Positions 59,951-64,000 of a DNA stretch of 64,000 nt are shown piece after piece. Source of the DNA: JAGVMG01 sp964461105 (GTDB lineage Bacteria; Chlamydiota; Chlamydiia; Chlamydiales; Rhabdochlamydiaceae); contig CAYWSY010000001.1 of assembly GCA_964461105.1 (NCBI GenBank), positions 21,657 through 85,656 on the forward strand, given 5' to 3'. The notes beneath the pieces were generated by a model, which saw nothing but the letters and a program-made list of their open reading frames with translations, did not search any database and was not told the origin of the DNA. A program made the position numbers and the translations under genes. Each line of letters begins with the position of its first letter. Position 1 is the first letter of the stretch.

Positions 59951-62398
59951 ATGTCTTCAATCATTAATTATGTTAAAACATTTTTTGGATGTAGATCAAT
60001 AGAGGCTTCTATCGAAGAACAGGTTGTTCAGATTGATGTCCCCTTGGTTGAAGTGGGTACAGCCTCGAGCTCAAGTGGGGATATGAGATCGACTCCCGTT
60101 GAGGTGCTCTGTCTTTCAACACTTCCCAAACATGACTCTAACAGTGCTTTTGCTGCAGACGGAATCTATTCGGCTTTTCGGACCCAGCTAAAAGTCGATG
60201 TCGAGCTGCATCACTGTGAAACATTTCCAGAAGCGATCGCGCGCGCCAGAGGGAGAACTTATCAGGTGGTCCATGAGCGGCGGCATGGAAGTTGTCTTGA
60301 CGGGGTGTTGAGCCAGCTTCCCGGAGGGAGTATTTCGACAGCTCCAGCGGACCTTAAGCTCATGAGACAGCTCTGTGGTTTGGTTAAACCCGGTGGGCTC
60401 TACATTGTTGAGGGGTGTCAAGCTGGACTAGGGAAAGACAACCTTTTAAAACACATCGCCTCTCATTCTCCCCCAGGAGTGCGTGTCGTGGGGGCAAAAG
60501 GCTCTATTTTTTACTTAGATGCTCCATTCTCACATCAATCCCACATGTACAATTACATCCGCTTCTACGAAAGCAATGCAGGCTATGGAGTGACCCGCTA
60601 TTATCAGCGTACAGCATCTGGAAAGGTTCAAAATATTCCGGAAGACGAACTGTTTTTCTTATGGGAAATCCTCTCTCCAAAGGGTGGAGATTCTGAGTTG
60701 TCAGAACGTGCATTTGATATGTGTTTCAATCTTTTAGCTGAGCGCCACGACCCGGAGGGATTTGCTCGCGTTGTAGCTGAGCATCAAGCATTGATTGAGC
60801 AATTAATCGGCGATCCAGAACGGATTGTTGAACATTTTCGGGCCAATCGGCGTCAATTAATAAACCCTATTGATACGCGAAAGGAAGACACTAAGCAGAT
60901 CTGGCAGCAGATGTTGACTGACTTGAGTTCAATATGCAGTGAGATCGTCTATGATTCTAATGGACGGGATACGGATGGGATTTGCCCTAACCGGGATCTG
61001 TGCGTCCCTTATTCAGGAGTGCCAGATCTTGTTATTTCCCGGAAAGACATCGACGGTAATCCTCTTGAAGACTCAAATGGAACCATTAGGAGCATCTCCA
61101 ACCCAAGACACCCTTATGCCAAAGCGTATTCATTTCTGTTGGGATGTGGGTTGATCGATAAATACAAAGTGCTCTTCATGTTGCTCGATAACCAACAGCC
61201 TGGTTCTAATCCTGCGACGCTTGCCATTTCAGCTCTTTCAGATCTAGCCGTTCACGGGGGAGGCGCGACATACGAGCCTGTTCGGGTGATGTTGGCTCAT
61301 AATCTTCAGTTAATTAAGGACTCTTATCGGGTCGCGAAGAACCAGGGGGCTTTAAAAAGCTGGTTCCTAGAGCTCTCAAAAGGAGTGTGTTTCAACCGTT
61401 ATCTCGAGAGCTTAAGAGCCTTTCACTATGAACACTTGACAGCAGCACCCGCAGCTCAATTACACTGCGCCTTGATGCATTGGGATGTCAGATGGATTGA
61501 AGATGTGCTCAAGACGCCTTTAAGCCTGCAGTCTCGCATTTCTATAGACCTCAGCGTGTTTGAAAGAGCGTTAGGATTAAATGATGGTCTGTTAATGGTT
61601 CGAACGTTATTAAATGCGCAAATTTTTGCGTTTCCAGCTGGGTGGTTAGAAAAACAGATCACGCAGGATTTACACACAGGAAATTTCAAACAAGCTCTTG
61701 ATTTAATCGAGCTTTTTTACAGTTGTAAGGATTTTAATCACCAAGTAGTAGAAAAACGGCTCGAATCAATTATTTGTTGTAAAGTTCATGAGCTTGCTCG
61801 CAAGCGATCTTTTGAGGAATGTAAGTTATTTTTCTCCAAAATTCCTGATGGTTATTTGAAAAATCAACTGGTTGAGTCGGTCTCTTTCGATTTGATCCGG
61901 CTATCAGATTACACCTCGGCAATCATGATCGCTGAGTATGGAGTTGATGGATTAATGAATCGGATTTCTAACTTGCTGTATAACCGAGGTGAATATGCTC
62001 TTGCCATTGAGGCTGCTAAGAAAAATAAGGAATCGTGGAGAAGGGAAGAGCAGTGTGATCAATTGTATCGCAATCTGATGGCTTATCCAATCATGGACTA
62101 TGAGCATGCGCGACTAGCCGCTTTGGGGTTATCAGATAGCAAGGATGCTCCAAATCATCAGGGACGAGCTCTGTTGGCTGTGTGTGACATGCAATTAGAA
62201 GCGAGGATTAGCAATCGGTTTAAACCCCCCTTGGAATGTGCAAAGGAAGCTGCCGAGACAGCTGCGCTCATTCCCGATCAGTTTGTGGAAGATCGGGACA
62301 TTGCTTTTAACATGATTGCCAATTACGTGAGAGAGAAAGGCTACCTAGATGCACAATCTATTGTAGACCCGGTTCTTCGGAATCAGGCATCAAGGTAG
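59951..62398 (+). CDS. Large protein with candidate clan-CD (His/Cys) protease domain and helical solenoid
   Basis: 815 aa. No Sec signal; Ser-rich patch at 36-48 (GTASSSSGDMRS). Residues about 50-190 look like a caspase/CHAT-type fold: VEVLCLSTL strand, QVVHERRHGSCLDGVLSQ with H112, LVKPGGLYIVEGCQAGLGKD with C156, then RVVGAKGSIFY. The His-Gly-Ser and Glu-Gly-Cys spacing matches clan CD dyads. The remaining 600 residues are helical, TPR- or HEAT-like, with the last third like paired helices (NRGEYALAIEAAKKNKESWR). Probably an injected effector; substrate unknown. Its stop overlaps the convergent Fic gene by 9 bases. Confidence 0.55.
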   Translation: MSSIINYVKTFFGCRSIEASIEEQVVQIDVPLVEVGTASSSSGDMRSTPVEVLCLSTLPKHDSNSAFAADGIYSAFRTQLKVDVELHHCETFPEAIARARGRTYQVVHERRHGSCLDGVLSQLPGGSISTAPADLKLMRQLCGLVKPGGLYIVEGCQAGLGKDNLLKHIASHSPPGVRVVGAKGSIFYLDAPFSHQSHMYNYIRFYESNAGYGVTRYYQRTASGKVQNIPEDELFFLWEILSPKGGDSELSERAFDMCFNLLAERHDPEGFARVVAEHQALIEQLIGDPERIVEHFRANRRQLINPIDTRKEDTKQIWQQMLTDLSSICSEIVYDSNGRDTDGICPNRDLCVPYSGVPDLVISRKDIDGNPLEDSNGTIRSISNPRHPYAKAYSFLLGCGLIDKYKVLFMLLDNQQPGSNPATLAISALSDLAVHGGGATYEPVRVMLAHNLQLIKDSYRVAKNQGALKSWFLELSKGVCFNRYLESLRAFHYEHLTAAPAAQLHCALMHWDVRWIEDVLKTPLSLQSRISIDLSVFERALGLNDGLLMVRTLLNAQIFAFPAGWLEKQITQDLHTGNFKQALDLIELFYSCKDFNHQVVEKRLESIICCKVHELARKRSFEECKLFFSKIPDGYLKNQLVESVSFDLIRLSDYTSAIMIAEYGVDGLMNRISNLLYNRGEYALAIEAAKKNKESWRREEQCDQLYRNLMAYPIMDYEHARLAALGLSDSKDAPNHQGRALLAVCDMQLEARISNRFKPPLECAKEAAETAALIPDQFVEDRDIAFNMIANYVREKGYLDAQSIVDPVLRNQASR

Positions 62399-63850
62399 AA
62401 TGAGGCGATTTCCAAGAAGCTCTGCGGTATTCGAATCTTCGAAGGCATGCGTTGCAATGAGCATCGCATGCGCGTTGTCAAAAGTGCTCCAATCGATTTG
62501 AGAGGTATATTTCTGTGCAAAGTCAAGCGTGCGTATGAGTGCATCTGCTCGAGCTTGATGGGTCAGTGCTTTAAGAGCTGAAAGATAATTATTTCTGAAA
62601 ATCGTGGGAATGATGATCCGAGATTGATCGTGTGCAACGAGCTCTGCATTCATCATGATGCGCGCGCACCTCCCATTTCCATCAGTAAAAGGGTGAACCT
62701 CTGCGATGAGAAACATCATGTAAACGGCGCGTTGAAAAGGGGTTTGAAGCCCTTGAAACCATTGGAATCCTTTTCTTAATGTCCCCTCGACAAGATCCGG
62801 AAACACAAACAGAGTTGAGCCTGCTTGGTTTTGTATAGTTTTGAATTTTCCAGGTCCTGCTTCAGGGCGGCCTTGCATGAGTAATGCGTGGCGGTGTTTT
62901 AATATAGAAAGGAACTCATCTTCAGTGGAGGGACAGATTGCCATCTCTTTCAAACTGGATGTGATTTGATAGGTGCCTAAGATATCATGAGCATCTTTAG
63001 GTCGATTTTTTGGGATTTTTCCTTGAAAAATAATTTCAGCCGCTTCTTCAACTTGGAATTCCGTGCCTTCAATAAAATTTGAAAAATAGGCTTCAAAAAA
63101 GGGAAGGGAAGATCCAGGATGCAGAAGGGTTCGATCTGGAGTACTGATGCGCGCGAGCGATTCATAGAGTTTTTGAAAAAGATCGAGGCGTTTGGGATCA
63201 AAGGGAAGCCCTTGAGATCGCGCAATTGTCAGTGGAGAGGTTAAGGGAGAGCTGCGCGTTCCAAGGAGGGTTCCGATCAAACCGTCAAGGATATTTAACT
63301 CTTTCTTTAACCCGAGAAGAGGGGCTATTTTTTTTGCTCCGTCACGTAAAGATTGAAGCGCCTCACTACCAGCTCCCTGAAGAAGATGTTCTAATCTCTC
63401 TTCGAGTTCTTTGCGAGATAGTGTTCGCGCAACTTCTTTTTTTCGTTGTCGTCTGATGCATAAATTTTCCAAAAAGGCTCGTGCGGGGCAGGATAAATAG
63501 AGCGTTTCCATAAACGGCTTATCTTCATTAAGAGGCCCATGCCCTTTTCTAGGATAAATAGAGAGCCCGGGAAGCAGAACAGGCCTCTTTTTTTTAGAAA
63601 CAATGAAGATCGATCCATCCTTAGCTGGTCTGTGCTCGAGAGCGGTGCGATCAGCAATGACACTGCCAGGAAACAGCTCTTTAACGATAAACCAAGCGTG
63701 CCGTTTCATCAATAGCTCTGGAGGGTCGGTTAGATTAGTGGTGTAGACCTTGCTTCCTAATTTGCGCAGCCTCCCCATTTTGAGTTCTTTCGAAACCCGG
63801 GCGGCAAGGGTGGCATTGGATACGAATACCTCTGGAAAGAAAATGGTCAC
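62390..63850 (-). CDS. Fic-domain protein fused to an AbiEi-like N-terminus
   Basis: 486 aa. Residues 8-135 read like an AbiEi antitoxin: winged-helix VSKELKMGRLRKLGSKVYTT, then VIADRTALEHRPAKDGSIFI and YLSCPARAFLENL. The Fic domain (about 250-440) has HPFTDGNGRCARIMMNAEL (386-404), the full catalytic motif, and an inhibitory helix SNFIEGTEF (S257-x3-E261-G262) before it, the class II layout. Fic enzymes transfer AMP (or other groups) to hydroxyl side chains. The fusion suggests a self-controlled, DNA-binding Fic protein. Confidence 0.83.
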   Translation of the reverse strand: MTIFFPEVFVSNATLAARVSKELKMGRLRKLGSKVYTTNLTDPPELLMKRHAWFIVKELFPGSVIADRTALEHRPAKDGSIFIVSKKKRPVLLPGLSIYPRKGHGPLNEDKPFMETLYLSCPARAFLENLCIRRQRKKEVARTLSRKELEERLEHLLQGAGSEALQSLRDGAKKIAPLLGLKKELNILDGLIGTLLGTRSSPLTSPLTIARSQGLPFDPKRLDLFQKLYESLARISTPDRTLLHPGSSLPFFEAYFSNFIEGTEFQVEEAAEIIFQGKIPKNRPKDAHDILGTYQITSSLKEMAICPSTEDEFLSILKHRHALLMQGRPEAGPGKFKTIQNQAGSTLFVFPDLVEGTLRKGFQWFQGLQTPFQRAVYMMFLIAEVHPFTDGNGRCARIMMNAELVAHDQSRIIIPTIFRNNYLSALKALTHQARADALIRTLDFAQKYTSQIDWSTFDNAHAMLIATHAFEDSNTAELLGNRLILP

Positions 63851-64000
63851 TAGAACCCCCGGTTTCCTTCATTTTGGCAACTTTTTGGGATTTAAGACAG
63901 CATTTTTGTCATTTTTTGGGATTTTCAATGCCCTCTAGCCAGGAGACCTGCAAAGTCTTTTTATTGAGCAACAAAATCAACGATAAAAATGATATAATGA

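Noticed and set aside
1..64000. CRISPR arrays, rRNA genes, tmRNA, replication origin
   Set aside because: Read for regular short repeats, rRNA landmarks and clustered DnaA-type boxes; none found.

Overview
The window comes from a member of the Chlamydiae, most likely an environmental (amoeba-associated, Waddlia- or Parachlamydia-like) lineage rather than Chlamydiaceae. The evidence is gene content and order. There is a tandemly duplicated UvrA of 1885 aa next to pyruvate kinase, a PknD kinase of 935 aa, and the block lpxL–(insert)–ybbR–dacA followed by cydA–cydB. There is also infC–rpmI–rplT–pheS without pheT. Many extra effector-like genes and miniature repeats are typical of the environmental lineages. 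The species cannot be fixed from sequence reading alone.

Layout. 1–6.3 kb: the 5' end of valS, a frame-disrupted NUDIX gene, pknD, a 179-bp inverted-repeat element, trpS, and a frame-disrupted M91-type metallopeptidase effector. 6.3–14.4 kb: double uvrA, a CPBP membrane protease and pyk. 14.4–23.6 kb: two copies of a palindromic MITE flank rsmE, lpxL, a leucine-rich repeat protein, a glycosyltransferase, ybbR and dacA (c-di-AMP synthesis); cydAB (cytochrome bd oxidase) follows. 23.6–32.3 kb: a secreted zinc-ribbon protein, an exonuclease-like protein, dps, nusB–murB–PHP–folC and three less defined genes. 32.4–36.1 kb: tRNA-Val, a decayed ThrRS-like gene in the classical thrS position, infC, rpmI, rplT, pheS and tRNA-Ser.

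36.2–45.5 kb is accessory. Two inverted copies of a 170-bp MITE bracket an ATPase, an XRE regulator, a D-lactate dehydrogenase and an exported LicD-like protein. Next come a Trp/Asn/His-rich secreted protein and a membrane-anchored kinase-like protein. An exact 1307-bp-period tandem duplication carries two YopT-like cysteine protease candidates, and an EndoU-type nuclease candidate follows. 45.5–53.1 kb: spermidine synthase, uridine kinase and nucleoside diphosphate kinase, each with an N-terminal export signal, together with tdk, a queuine salvage pair (tgt plus a YhhQ-type transporter) and an AAA/DUF4143 ATPase. 53.2–56.8 kb: four head-to-tail, overlapping paralogues of the kinase-like protein. 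56.9–64 kb: a secreted protein, a MORN-repeat protein between direct repeats, a PiT phosphate transporter, an 815-aa candidate clan-CD (His/Cys) effector and an AbiEi–Fic fusion.

The strongest candidates for undescribed biology are the kinase-like paralogue cluster (Gly-rich loop, VIKFF lysine, D-x6/7-N and IDxG motifs behind a membrane anchor), the exported nucleotide and polyamine enzymes, and the catalytically eroded ThrRS that keeps the thrS slot upstream of infC. All functional statements rest on reading motifs; no database search was possible.
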